DNA from: Tachypleus tridentatus
Lineage: Eukaryota; Arthropoda; Merostomata; Xiphosura; Limulidae
NCBI RefSeq assembly: GCF_004210375.1
Contig: NC_134829.1
Span: forward strand, 54,986,107 to 55,050,106
Direction: 5' to 3'
DNA length: 64,000 bases
The notes beneath the pieces are model-generated. The model was given only the letters and a program-made list of their open reading frames with translations. It was not told the DNA's origin and searched no databases. Made by a program: the position numbers and the translations under genes. Each line of letters opens with the position of its first letter. The first letter of the stretch is position 1. This document shows, piece after piece, positions 1 through 9,929 of this stretch.

Positions 1-49
1 TGCATACTATTTCTTTCTTGGCCTTAAGATTTTGGCCAGCAGTGTATGT

Positions 50-516
50 AAAAATAATAAAATAGCCATATTCATGAAAACACTTCTTAAATAGTCTGAA
101 TTCACCTCAGATTACATAAAAATAATAAAATAGCCATATTCATGAAAACGCTTCTTAAATAGTCTGAATTCACCTCAAATTACATAAAAATAATAAAATA
201 GCCATATTCATGAAAATACTTCTTAAATAGTCTGAATTCACCTCAGATTACGTAAATATAATAAAATAGCCGTATTCATGAAAACTCTTCTTAAATAGTC
301 TGAATTCACCTCAGATTACATAAAAATAATAAAATAGCTGTATTCAAGAAAACTCTTCTTAAATAGTCTGAATTCACCTCAGATTACATAAAAATAATAA
401 AATAGCCGTATTCATGAAAACTCTTCTTAAATAGTCTGAATTCACCTCAGATTACATAAAAATAATAAAATAGCCATATTCATGAAAACACTTCATAAAT
501 AATCTGAATTCACCTC
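50..516. repeat. 68-bp tandem repeat, about 7 copies
   Basis: The unit starts AAAAATAATAAAATAGCC and includes TTCATGAAAAC and TAGTCTGAATTCACC. Copies begin at 50, 118, 186, 254, 322, 390 and 458, exactly 68 bp apart, with only a few substitutions between copies. The last copy is cut after TGAATTCACCTC. Confidence 0.95.
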
Positions 517-1389
517 TTATCATCACAGTATTATTATAATTTTTACCCCACATTTCAACCTCTCCTAATTTATATTGCTTAAACATTTTGATATACCACA
601 AAGTACTGTGGGAAGATGCCAGTTTGAACACTCAAAATTGTGGTTTTGCCACTTTGGTAAATGATGTAAAATTTTTTTTTTAGTAGTATATTCCATTTTG
701 TTTTAGAAATAATACTGCAGAAAGTTCAAATATTTAAACAGAATCATAATCTATAGGCCTAAAACAGATAAAATATCTAAAACTAGATTTTTTTGTTACA
801 TTTTTTAAAATTTATTTATTTCAGGTTCAAAAATCAAAAGTGCAAAAAATACCATTTTTAGTTATCTCCTGTAGGTCTCTGCTAAAAAAACCTTTCATTC
901 AATTACATAACACATCAGATGGGCTTGACGACTTAAGACAACAGATTTTCCGAAACATTATTTACATATGAAATCACTACTTAAAAAGTTATGCCTAAAT
1001 GCCGAAAGCTGACAAAGCATTAGAAACCAAAAGGCCTAAAATTTATAACAAAAATCACATAAACTACATATACATATACACCCTACATTCCTCTTAATTT
1101 GGCTATTTTGAATTCAATTATCAGATACAATATTTCAGGTAATGTTGTAAAGCTTTCAGTATTGATTGACATTCAATGATAAGATTAACAAAACAAAGAC
1201 TCCACATGTAAGATTTATTTTATAAAACTTTTGTTTTTAAGATAAAGTATCAGTGGCTCTAAATAACCAATGAATGAAGCAGTGGAGAATATGCTGTGTT
1301 AATCACACCAAATCTGCCATGTCCAGTGCAAGTGGATTGTAATTATTATTAAATGCAAAATTAAAGAAGCCTCACTTATACAACAACTT

Positions 1390-1672
1390 AAGCCCAAAAT
1401 AAACCAATACAAAGGAACACCTTTATATCTATATTAAAATATAATAAATAATAATAAAAAATAATATAAAATTGTATATTCAAACATCTAAGCCCGCCCT
1501 CTACATTCCAACACTCAGTTACACAACCCCTTTCAAACATGTGGTAAACTTCCGATCAGTTACCTCTCTCTTTCTTTGTGAACCTGACGATAACCAAAGA
1601 AGGTTGAAACGTTGTTCACTCTTCTACGTAAAAAATTTTCTCAACCCAAATGAGCCATTTTTACATATATAA
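1390..1672 (+). mobile_element. Truncated copy of the foldback MITE seen at 43.4 kb
   Basis: The segment from CCAAAATAAACCAATACAAAGG through CCGCCCTCTACATTCC, ACACTCAGTTACACAACC and on to TTCTCAACCCAAATGAGCC is collinear with 43490-43745. The left inverted arm present at 43.4 kb is missing here, so this is a 5'-truncated copy. A small open frame in it (1472-1672) is a consequence of the repeat and not a gene. Confidence 0.8.
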
Positions 1673-1860
1673 TTTTATTTAACATTTACAAATCTTTAGG
1701 ATGAGAACTAATAACTCAACAGCACACTCATTCATTTAACATGTAATGCTGATTACTTATATCAATTTATTGGAATTAATTTTTTTCTATCACTCATAAT
1801 AACTGGTGAAACAACTACAGAGACAATGTGAAGATACCAAATTATTAATTCTAACAACCC

Positions 1861-2213
1861 ATGGATGAAAACATGGGAGAATCCATTACAACGTCAGCCA
1901 CACATGACATGCACCACATTCAGTGCTGATGGATGAAAACATGGGAGAATCCATTACAACGTCAGCCACACATGACATGCATCACATTCAGTGCTGATGG
2001 ATGAAAACATGGGAGAATCCATTACAACGTCAGCCACACATGACATGCATCACATTCAGTGCTGATGGATGAAAACATGGGAGAATCCATTACAACGTCA
2101 GCCACACATGACATGCATCACATTCAGTGCTGATGGATGAAAACATGGGAGAATCCATTACAACGTCAGCCACACATGACATGCATCACATTCAGACATG
2201 CATCACATTCAGA
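1861..2213. repeat. 68-bp tandem repeat, 5 copies
   Basis: Copies start at 1861, 1929, 1997, 2065 and 2133 with ATGGATGAAAACATGGGAG and contain CATTACAACGTCAGCCACAC and ATGACATGCATCACATTCAG. The copies are almost identical, so the array is recent. The right end has an extra partial ACATGCATCACATTCAG. Confidence 0.95.
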
Positions 2214-2582
2214 CCTTTTCCAGAACCAGGTTTCATCAAGCTGGCTGGAATATGACAGACAGGTGTTAAGCAAGTTAACTGTAGTTAAGTTACTTTATTT
2301 AAGTCACTTACAAATAAGAATTTAAAGTAGAATTAATAACACAACATTATTTATTTACCAAATATTATATCATTCGCTTCAAGTCCATAAATAAAACTTA
2401 CACAAAATAAATAGTTTTATAGCTCTGTAAAGCCTTACTTATCATTATCTTCCCACAAAAATAAGAAAACTCCAAATATAAAGTTTTCAAATATTCTGTA
2501 CTATTTTTTTACACACATACAACCAGCCTTATCTAACCAGAAAATAATATTACTGAAGTGGACTACTCGTAACATTTCTTAC

Positions 2583-2677
2583 TGTGTTTCCATTAGATTC
2601 ATACAATGGACACTTCTGACGTATTTTGTGCAATTCCATGTTTATTTGTCGACTCAATACAGTCATTGGGTTTCCAC
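2583..2677 (-). CDS. KDM1A: KDM1A coding exon 7, last exon inside the window
   Basis: This encodes residues 291-322, [20 protein letters not shown] then [12 protein letters not shown], matching human [32 protein letters not shown]. The acceptor is TTTTCAATAG|GTGG. The donor is AACACA|GTAAGA, at the same protein position as the human boundary before VPKEKDEM, where vertebrates also insert the neuronal micro-exon E8a. Exons 1-7 total 966 nt and end in phase 0. I found no match to the tower-domain exons in the remaining 2.5 kb, so the gene continues beyond the left edge. Confidence 0.96.
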
Positions 2678-3374
2678 CTATTGAAAATAAAGTTAAGTTG
2701 GTAAAGTAACTGATAGTTATTTGATATTTGTATATTTTTATTCTCACTGAATATTTAACTTTTTCAAAGGTAGTTTTAATATTTGTAGTGTCTATATTTA
2801 TTTTTGTTCTCAATAAAAACACAAAGTAATAGAAAAGATTTTCAAATGTTGGTTTAATTAAATTCTTCATATTTTATAACATCATCATTTCTGTTCAACT
2901 ATCGTCAATAACGAAACCATAGAATTGGGGTTTGGTTTATCCTGACATTCAAACAAACCATATTACTGAAAACTCTTTTCACTTTATGACTGAAAGAGGC
3001 TTCTGTGGAAGAGTGCAAGGAGATCAAATCTTACCCTGAATAGTTATAATAAAAAGATGCCTCTCTTGTTTTCAAATAGCACAAATACATTCCTGAATAC
3101 TGAACTTACTAATATTTTAAATAAATAACCCAAAGACCAGTTTAAGTAAGTTTAGTCTTGATCACAGATATGTTTAGTGAAACACAGACAATTCTCTCAG
3201 AAGATTATCAGATAAACATTGAAAGCAGATCCTTAATGATTCATCCTGATTTACCTCAAAGATGGATCTTAAGACCTTATTACTTGATCAGAATAACAGA
3301 TAATTCTGTTATTTCATGAAAACAAAATGCAGCAAAATTCAGTACACACACTGAATATAAATGCGCTCACTTAC
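2678..3374 (-). other. KDM1A: KDM1A intron 6
   Basis: A 697-bp intron with a GTAAGT donor and an AATAG acceptor. The sequence is AT-rich and I see no repeats or other features in it. Confidence 0.9.
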
Positions 3375-3456
3375 CTAAGCCTGTAACAACCATAGCTCCA
3401 AGGTCGGCTATAAAATTTCCCTTTCCAAACGTAGCAACTCTTCCACCAACTCGATC
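3375..3456 (-). CDS. KDM1A: KDM1A coding exon 6, flavin-binding GG motif
   Basis: This encodes residues 264-290, [20 protein letters not shown] then AMVVTGL. The RxGGRxxT motif is the hallmark of flavin amine oxidases and contacts the FAD pyrophosphate. Human LSD1 has [27 protein letters not shown], nearly identical. The acceptor is TTACCACAG|GATCG, the donor GGCTTAG|GTAAGT, length 82 bp, phase 0 in and phase 1 out. Confidence 0.98.
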
Positions 3457-4014
3457 CTGTGGTAATGTAAACAAATATGATACATCTGTAAAGTTCAATA
3501 TCTTTTATTCTTACTGAAATATTTCTTACTGTTTTCAGTGGTATTTCTTATTGTATTTATATCCCTGTCATTAGTAAAAATGCCTTATGTTTTATAAGCA
3601 CAACTTATGCCACAATAATATTTTAATGTTGCTTCAAGCATTATAATTTCAGGTTTTTCATTTCTGGGCTACACATACTTGCTTAAATGTTTACGTATTT
3701 CTAGAACTTCGGAAAATTTTCAACAATCTTTTAACAATATTTTATCAGTCACCATTGATTAGTTTTAGTGCTTTATATTGTAAAATATGTTTCGATAATT
3801 TTAATTGGAAAATGACAAAAAAACGGGTCTTGTGTTTGACCCAGAACACAAGTACATTTTTCATTGAATAAAGTTTTGGTCTATGCGATTTAAATACAGT
3901 TGTGAATTAGCTAGAACTAGTTTAAATATAAATATAAATCAGCTAGAACTAGTTTAAATAAACTTTGAATCATCCAGGACTGGCATTACAAAATAAAGAA
4001 AGTGACAACCATAC
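3457..4014 (-). other. KDM1A: KDM1A intron 5
   Basis: A 558-bp intron with a GTATGG donor and a CCACAG acceptor. The only structure seen is a short near-duplication (AGCTAGAACTAGTTTAAATA at about 3909 and again near 3941). Confidence 0.9.
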
Positions 4015-4121
4015 CCGTGATTCCAAAACTATTACTTCCATTCCAAACTGCTGAAGTTGTTGTGCAGCTGCTAAGCCTGAAATTCCTGCTCCAATCACAA
4101 TCACTTTTCCATGTTTCTTTA
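4015..4121 (-). CDS. KDM1A: KDM1A coding exon 5, FAD-binding Rossmann motif
   Basis: This encodes residues 228-263, [20 protein letters not shown] and onward to EVIVLESR. It contains the dinucleotide-binding GxGxxG motif (G238, G240, G243) that holds the ADP part of FAD, followed by the acidic residue at the end of the second strand (E261 in VLESR). Human LSD1 reads [20 protein letters not shown] here. The acceptor is GATGTAG|TAAAG, the donor CACGG|GTATGG. It enters in phase 1 and leaves in phase 0. Confidence 0.97.
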
Positions 4122-5406
4122 CTACATCAAAAGATGATTACACGTTCAAATAAGCTTGTGTCTTCTAAATAACTATGAACTGAGTAATTAAATGTATGTT
4201 TCATACAACAAAGATTCCAATAAAAGATGTAGAAATCTTTTTAAAGTAGTGTATTCTTTATCATCCTAACTTGAAATTATAAATAGTTTTTAAGTCACAT
4301 GTTTTAACTTGTTTCACTAAATACATTGATTTTAAACTGATAAGTTACTCCACATGATACTGAAATTACAGGATGTCAAACACAAAAATCTTAGTTTAAA
4401 TAAAACTCCTTTAATTTACTTTTCTATATTTCTAAACATGTTTAATGTTCTACTGATTTTTATACAAACAATAAATTCAAATGTAATATAGAAAAGTAGA
4501 GAGTAATCTTAGAAAAGAATGATATTCTGACATAATATACTCTTAAGTCAAGTAGAGCCAAAATGTAGATTACTGTTTGTCAAGTGAATTTTTACTATCA
4601 AGTAAAGGTTCAAATCTCAAAGTTACAAATACCTGTCTTTGTAAGTAGTAATTCTTATACAGTACAAACCACAAGATGATCATTGCATACAATACTGAAG
4701 AATTCTAGCCACTTTGGTTTGCAACAAAAGAAAATGACCAAAAACAAGTAGAATATTTCCACAACAAGAACTGATAATATATTTATCACTTTATGGTATC
4801 CAACACAAGGAATATCAAATTTTACAACATAAGTTAACATATTAAAACTTCAAACATCTTGTGCAGAGTAATTTCAATGGAAAAAAAGTAGTTTGCTGAA
4901 GTATGACAAAAGTTTATGACTGTTGGAATACACCTTTGATTCTAAGACATTTAACAGAAATAAGTTTCATACATATACAAATTTCATTCAGCCTATGACT
5001 ATGAGTGCAAGACTTAAGTTTTTCTCCATTGTAATTTTTTATTCATACTTATGTATGTGAAAGGAATGAACAAGAGGAGCTAGTCAAAAGCAATTCCATA
5101 ATGCCACACTCTCTTCCATAAACATTAAAGTACAAGTCATTAAAAATCTACCAATTCTTATAAACTTTCACCACACGTTATAAGTTTTCAAGAAACAATA
5201 AAATGTATCCATCACATTTTTAAAAACCTTAACCAAAACATTATCAAAGTTACGGTTTTTATAACAAATGAGACTTTGAATTTAAATTATTGGCATACTT
5301 AGAACATCAAAAATCACCAATTAATTCAACATCATGATGAACATACATTAAGTGATGGTTAAAGTGTTCTCACAAAGTGATGATGCTACTCCATTCCATA
5401 CTATAC
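4122..5406 (-). other. KDM1A: KDM1A intron 4
   Basis: A 1,285-bp intron with a GTATAG donor and an acceptor ending ATGTAG. It is AT-rich. A minus-strand open frame at 4655-4840 has no recognisable motif and is judged to be chance. Confidence 0.9.
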
Positions 5407-5499
5407 CTGGCAAGGGTTTTAATCTTTCAAACACACCAAAATTAATGTAGCCATGTCTTTCAAGGTATGCATGAATTCTCATGACCATAGGCCCATCAC
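5407..5499 (-). CDS. KDM1A: KDM1A coding exon 4, end of SWIRM domain
   Basis: This encodes residues 197-227, including RIHAYLERHGYINFGVFERL and KPLP, matching the human [23 protein letters not shown] at the C-terminal SWIRM helix and the linker to the oxidase domain. The acceptor is TTTTACAG|GTGATG and the donor GCCAG|GTATAG. It is 93 bp, phase 1 at both ends. The LERHGxINFG motif is the most conserved part of the SWIRM family, so the identification is firm. Confidence 0.96.
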
Positions 5500-5730
5500 C
5501 TGTAAAACAGGATTCATTATAGAAAACAGAGTATGCTTCAAATCATTAACATAACAGATGATGTCCACACAGCATATGATTGTATAAAGTTTAGCACAAT
5601 ATATATTGTTTTAATTATCAGAAATCAGGTACATGAAAAATACCGTAACAAGTGCTATCTTATATTTTAAATGGAAAGTTCTCAAACAAATTTCAAATTA
5701 TTCAGTTTTACAAAAAATACCATTTACATA

Positions 5731-6445
5731 ATTAACAAATTTTAATATATCACAACAATAGTAACAAAACTATATTGTTTTGGTGATTAACAAATTTTAA
5801 TATATCACAACAATAGTAACAAAACTATATTGTTTTGGTGATTAACAAATTTTGATATGTCACAACAATAGTAACAAAACTATATTGTTTTGGTGATTAA
5901 CAAATTTTAATATGTCACAACAATAGTAACAAAACTATATTGTTTTGATGATTAACAAATTTTAATATGTCACAACAATAGTAACAAAACTATATTGTTT
6001 TGATGATTAACAAATTTTAATATGTCACAACAATAGTAACAAAACTATATTGTTTTGATGATTAACAAATTTTAATATGTCACAACAATAGTAAAAAAAC
6101 TATATTGTTTTGATGATTAACAAATTTTAATATGTCACAACAATAGTAACAAAACTATATTGTTTTGATGATTAACAAATTTTAATATGTCACAACAATA
6201 GTAAAAAAACTATATTGTTTTGATGATTAACAAATTTTAATATGTCACAACAATAGTAACAAAACTATATTGTTTTGATGATTAACAAATTTTAATATGT
6301 CACAACAATAGTAACAAAACTATATTGTTTTGATGATTAACAAATTTTAATATGTCACAACAATAGTAACAAAACTATATTGTTTTGGTGATTAACAAAT
6401 TTTAATATATCACAACGATAGTAACAAAACTATAATGTTTTGATG
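5731..6445. repeat. 55-bp tandem repeat, 13 copies, in KDM1A intron 3
   Basis: Units start ATTAACAAATTTTAATATG at 5731 and recur every 55 bp to 6391. Each unit also contains CACAACAATAGTAACAAAAC followed by TATATTGTTTTGATG. AACAATAGT and ACTATATTGTT form an imperfect inverted repeat inside each unit. The first and last units carry shared variants (GGTG instead of GATG), the middle ones are almost identical, as expected from unequal exchange. Intron 3 itself spans 5500-7512. Confidence 0.95.
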
Positions 6446-6759
6446 TATTTAAGATTTTCCTTTCTTTTTCTTTCAACATTTAGAATTCTTTACTTTAATT
6501 ATTTGATGGATACTGTTGCAGATAAATGAACAACATTTGAAGATCACAAATAATTATTGAATTCCTGTGTTGTTTAAGAAATTAATTTACAGTTTGGTTA
6601 CTTTAGTGGAATGGGTTAAAAGACAAATGTTACACTTAAATTTCCTCAATACTCCAATCATCTCTAAAAATTTCTTAAAAGGTTATTCTGTAATTTGTAC
6701 TTGGTAACAAATGTATTGATTCAGTCCTAATTTAAAATCTCTTAAACTAGTCTGGACTT
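6446..6759. other. Intron 3 stretch with no recognised feature
   Basis: AT-rich sequence between the 55-bp array and the hairpin MITE. I see no gene, repeat or conserved motif in it. Confidence 0.6.
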
Positions 6760-6939
6760 GTATCTCAAGATGGCTGATATGGGTATTAAAACTTTTACTA
6801 AAATAGAGAACAACATTTTGACCTTCTTAGGTCATCTTCAGGTTAACCTTTTTCTTCTTTGTTTGAAGAAGTTTGAAACATTGTTTTGTACTTTATTTTA
6901 ATTAAAGTTTTAATACCCATACCAGCTGTCTTGAGATAC
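6760..6939. mobile_element. Hairpin (foldback) MITE, about 180 bp
   Basis: The left arm GTATCTCAAGATGGCTGATA, followed by TGGGTATTAAAACTTTTACT, is the near-perfect reverse complement of the right arm ending in AAAGTTTTAATACCCATACC and AGCTGTCTTGAGATAC. The centre contains TTTTGACCTTCTTAGGTCATC and TTCAGG, related to the arms of the 43.4 kb foldback element (TTTCGACCTTCTTCGGTCATC). There is no coding potential. This is a non-autonomous DNA element inside KDM1A intron 3. Confidence 0.85.
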
Positions 6940-6979
6940 ATTTTTACTTCAAGTGGGTTTCTCATCATCAAGAATAGTC

Positions 6980-7195
6980 TGGGCTTGGCATGGTCTGGGG
7001 GTTAGAGCTCTCAACTTGTAATCTGTGGTTTGAAGATTCAATTCCAAACACCCAACATGCTTGCCTTTTTAGTCAAGGAGGCATTATAATCTGATGGTCA
7101 ATCTTACTATTCATTAAAGGAGTAGCCTAAGAGTTAGTAGTGTTGACTAGTGCCTTTCTAGCATTTCACTGCAAGCTTCGGGATGGCTACTTTGA
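6980..7195 (+). repeat. Old, diverged tRNA-derived SINE
   Basis: GGGCTTGGCATGGTCTGGGG keeps the box A area, and TTTGAAGATTCAATTCC the box B area, of the SINE family common at 42-54 kb. It is followed by the family's core (CAATCTTACTATTCATTAAAGG and AGTAGCCTAAGAGTTAG). It is far more diverged than the copies upstream of the gene, so it is an ancient insertion. Confidence 0.75.
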
Positions 7196-7512
7196 ACAAT
7201 TCAATACAAGTAAGTACATCACCTGTCTTGTTTACAGTGTAGCTCTACAATAAAACTGAAACACTGACTCTAGCCTAAACCTATAGTGTCTGCTGCTCCT
7301 CTACATTAGAAAAAGACAAACCTAAAATTAAGCTTTTCAAAATTTAAATTTTAAAAATACTTGAGTTTTATTTTTATTTTCTTTCTAATGTAAATTTGTT
7401 TTATTTATCTTTCAAGGTTTTTACTTTTGTGATAATTACTTCTAATAACAATTAACTGAATGTAATTTAATTACTGTTTCTAAAGAAACATTTGCTCATT
7501 AACTTTACTTAC

Positions 7513-7591
7513 TGTTGTAAGGAGACTCTATCTGTGGAAGTACATTCTCAAAGACCAGTTGCTGCTTTGGGTTCTCTAGCCACAGTTGTAA
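7513..7591 (-). CDS. KDM1A: KDM1A coding exon 3, SWIRM middle
   Basis: The exon encodes LQLWLENPKQQLVFENVLPQ followed by IESPYN, residues 171-196, matching human [20 protein letters not shown] and LEAPYN in the SWIRM helices. The acceptor is TTTTTCAG|TTA, phase 0. The donor is AACA|GTAAGT, phase 1, so Ser197 is split across the intron. Length 79 bp. A decayed partial copy of this exon lies about 108 bp away in intron 2 (described separately). Confidence 0.96.
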
Positions 7592-7639
7592 CTGAAAAAT
7601 ATGTTTCACAGTGGATAATTGGAAACCTGTATAGTGTTT

Positions 7640-7702
7640 TATGACAGTTTTTGTCCAAATGACAAGCTGCTGCTTTGGGTTCTCTAGCCATGAAATAACT
7701 TA
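7640..7702 (-). pseudogene. Decayed partial duplicate of KDM1A exon 3 in intron 2
   Basis: Positions 7668-7690 are identical over 23 bases to 7560-7582 inside exon 3. On the minus strand the copy reads LENPKQQLVI where exon 3 reads LENPKQQLVF, and two of the differences are synonymous (CAA/CAG, CTG/CTT). The copy begins AAG|TTATTTCA where the exon begins CAG|TTACAACTG: one base is missing, which shifts the frame before TGGCTAGAG. The similarity is lost after Val-Ile, so the 3' half and donor are gone. It cannot be a working alternative exon as it stands. Confidence 0.75.
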
Positions 7703-7769
7703 ATGATGTTCAGAAAATTTGGCAAGCTTTCTGTAAACAAGTCTTCTGCAGACCAAAAAATGAATTTTT

Positions 7770-8165
7770 TTTAGTATTTTTACTAGAAATTTGTTAATTT
7801 ACATACAGAATGAAATCATTGACTGTTCTAAGTGCAAAGTGATTTTCATGTTATGATAAAAATACTTTTCATATGAAATGATTTTCAAATTTCATTTGCA
7901 TAATCTCTAAAACCTCCAACATAAATATTACATTTTTTTCCTGAGAAAAATTTCATATTTTACCTGTTATTTTCTCTAACTTAATTCTATACCCAATTTG
8001 ACTGACCTGGTAACCACAATTTGACTGACATGGTAACCACAATTTGACTGACATGGTAACCACAATAAGAAAATAAGTCTAAATTACCTTTCATTTTTTT
8101 CCAAAAATGACTCAATTGTAACAGGAAACCATAACTGTTTATTTTAAATAATTTTATGCTTGTAA
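7770..8165 (+). repeat. Dispersed repeat, copy A
   Basis: AGTATTTTTACTAGAAATTTG, GTGCAAAGTGATTTTCATG, CTCTAAAACCTCC and TATTTTCTCTAACTTAAT recur in the same order at 27770-28160 (plus strand) and on the minus strand at 33810-34130. Copy A also has a triplication of a 26-bp segment (TTTGACTGACATGGTAACCAC, 8000-8063). No coding potential is visible. The family is unknown to me. Confidence 0.6.
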
Positions 8166-9929
8166 AAGTACAAATTTATTTATACTTAATGTTATTGTTT
8201 TATTACCATTTGAAATGTATCTAACTTATAATCCCACCACACAAGCTATAAATCACATGGCAAATACACTGCTCACATTACCATATTGAATTACATAACA
8301 CAAGCTACTCTCAAACATACCTCATTTTTTTATCGTAACTAATCTAACCTAACAAGTTTCTAATTTTTACATTTTAGTTACTTTTATAATAATAAGTAAA
8401 GCAAATACATGAAAAACAAGAAATATGGTAGAGTAATACCTCAATATATGATATAGATGCATTTTTAGAGCTTCATTCATATAATGAAACTTCATATAAA
8501 ATAAATAACTTATTATTACCACAAGGATGTATTCCCAGCATTTGTAACTTAATATTCATATTGTAAATAAAGAAAATTTACATGAAAATGTCATACAGAA
8601 CAGTATCAAAATAAGAAACTGAAAGGATCCACAGATGATGACTGTCCACGTTAAGGTTTTTCCTCCATTGGTGAAGAGGGACATTGTGTTTAGAAGAAGG
8701 AATGAAATACCAGATGTTTTGCCTTATCACAATTCACAAACACTTCTTGTAAGGAATCACACCCAACACAAAACCTGACAGCTGAGATAAATGTTAATAA
8801 ACAATTTTGACTATCTTGATGTTCAAGAATCTATTTCTTATTATGTTTGTTTTTATTATTGTTTTATTTTTGGACTTCAATGTAAAATAACAGTAACAAA
8901 TCCAAAGTGCATTATACTGAAACTTTGTTTATGAAATATTTGCATATGAAGGTATTATTGCATTTACCTGAGTATTTATGTTTTTATTGTTGTTGACTGT
9001 AAATGAAACTTAAGCCTATATTTTCATACTAATGGTACTATCACACCAAATATTTTATTTAATTATATACTGCAAATAAGAACACAGAACAATAAATACA
9101 AAAAAACAATGTTCTATAACTGTTATAGATTTTAGGGCTTTTCAACATGAAATAAAAGCCTTTAAAAAGACAGCTAAGGTCATTGATGTGTTTTCCATAC
9201 ACATAAACTTGAAATTAAATAACAAATTAATTAATACCCTGTACAAAACGCATTGCAATATGTCACTTTACAGGTCAAAACTATGGATTTCTATTGGTTA
9301 TTAATAATAATAATGTGTACAATGTCTGATTGGACTATTGGCAGTTTGCAAAATACAGGATCTTGCAGATAGACATGGCAAGTGTGTGTGATTTTTTAGT
9401 TTATGGTTAAAAGCTAGAAAAATTATGCATTGCCTGAACAATAACTATGTTATAGTGTGTAATTTACATTAAATCCTGTGCTTCTTGAAGAGGTAATAAA
9501 TAAATTACAGAAGAAAGAAGACCCAGAGATCAAATGTTACAAATCTTATAATCTGGTGACTGGGGATTTTTTAAACTGTTTCCTTATAAAATTAAGCAGT
9601 AAACACTTCATTTGCTAGCAATCTTTTGATGCTGAGTTGAACCATATACAATGATAATAGTGTAGTTTTAATTACATTTTGAAAGACTTTCTCTTGTATA
9701 ATTTTAAGTATTAAAACTCTCCAGGATGACTAACATGTAAGTGAAAACATCATCGTTAGTCACCTGAAGTTCGTCTTTCCAGTCCTGGTTTCGAGTTATT
9801 TGACGTTACAGCCATTTTCTAATTCTATATCAAACTAGATGTACTTCAAAAAGGAATAATAAGAAAGGTCTAATAATTTATGAATTAAAAATTGTTAAAA
9901 AGGTCAATGGCCTTCAAAAAAACTAAAAA

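Larger units (their letters stand above)
1..2582 (-). other. KDM1A: KDM1A intron 7 (partial)
   Basis: The intron starts with GTAAGA at 2582 and runs off the left edge. It contains a 68-bp tandem array (50-516), a truncated copy of a foldback MITE (about 1390-1672) and a second 68-bp array (1861-2213). The stretches 517-1389, 1673-1860 and 2214-2582 are AT-rich, and I see no exon, motif or recognisable repeat in them. Confidence 0.85.

Noticed and set aside
1..45. GGCCTTAAGATTTTGGCCAGCAGTG resembles the end of a mariner-like element.
   Set aside because: Only one end is visible at the window edge, with no partner repeat or transposase, so it is not listed as an element.
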